A DNA stretch of 13,959 bases, taken from contig JAEWZE010000173.1 in assembly GCA_023395465.1 (NCBI GenBank), positions 1-13,959 on the forward strand. The letters run 5' to 3'. Position numbers and translations under genes: made by a program. Within the stretch, counting starts at the first letter, position 1. Each line of letters begins with the position of its first letter. This DNA is from Pseudomonadota bacterium (GTDB lineage Bacteria > Pseudomonadota > Gammaproteobacteria > Xanthomonadales > Xanthomonadaceae). The notes under the pieces are model-generated. The model searched no databases, had not been told where the DNA came from, and saw only the letters and a list, made by a program, of their open reading frames with translations. Positions 13,942 through 13,959 of this stretch are shown here, piece by piece.

Positions 13942-13959
13942 CGGGAGAGCTCGGTCCGG

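Noticed and set aside
1..13959. Exosortase/PEP-CTERM genes, transposases, CRISPR or tRNA
   Set aside because: None was found in the window; the link to exosortase loci rests only on the style of the export, chain-length, kinase-like and sugar transferase proteins.

Overview
This is a GC-rich chromosomal window (visibly strong GC bias at third codon positions), most likely from a gammaproteobacterium of the Lysobacter/Luteimonas/Xanthomonas group. That placement is an inference from base composition, protein style and a TAGAAT-type -10 box; nothing in the window is diagnostic. I see no rRNA, tRNA, CRISPR array, transposase or integrase. The bulk of the window is the front part of an exopolysaccharide (EPS) assembly locus of the Wzx/Wzy, exosortase(XrtA)-associated style. 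The exosortase, flippase, polymerase and most glycosyltransferases are not in view and would be expected beyond the right edge.

Layout. (1) Positions 2-1578: the 3' part of thiD (thiamine salvage/biosynthesis kinase), overlapping by ATGA an alpha/beta hydrolase of unknown substrate. (2) Positions 1566-2579, minus strand: galE, overlapping the hydrolase tail-to-tail. (3) A 169-bp divergent promoter region. (4) Positions 2749-5065: two nucleotide-sugar genes, a TviB/WbpO-type UDP-HexNAc 6-dehydrogenase and a CapI-type UDP-glucuronate 4-epimerase. (5) Positions 5145-9461: a tight export block of a short outer-membrane polysaccharide export (OPX) lipoprotein, a chain-length determinant (PCP/Wzz-like), a separate BY-kinase-like ATPase and an outer-membrane beta-barrel. 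(6) Positions 9777-12071: a large lipoprotein with beta-propeller-like sequence and one CxxCH heme-binding motif, resembling the hydrazine-synthase-alpha-related (HzsA-related) family. It is flanked by unusually long non-coding gaps (315 and 403 bp) with hairpins, an operator-like inverted repeat and short tandem repeats. (7) Positions 12475-13941: the membrane-bound initiating sugar transferase.

Working model. GalE, the dehydrogenase and the epimerase supply UDP-hexoses and UDP-(N-acetyl)hexuronic acids. The sugar transferase starts the lipid-linked repeat unit at the inner membrane. The chain-length protein and its kinase-like partner regulate polymerisation, and the OPX lipoprotein plus beta-barrel carry the polymer through periplasm and outer membrane. 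The points most worth a second look are: the kinase-like protein lacks the Walker A lysine; the OPX protein is too short to span the outer membrane itself and sits with a beta-barrel; and a cytochrome-like lipoprotein with its own apparent control region is embedded in the cluster.
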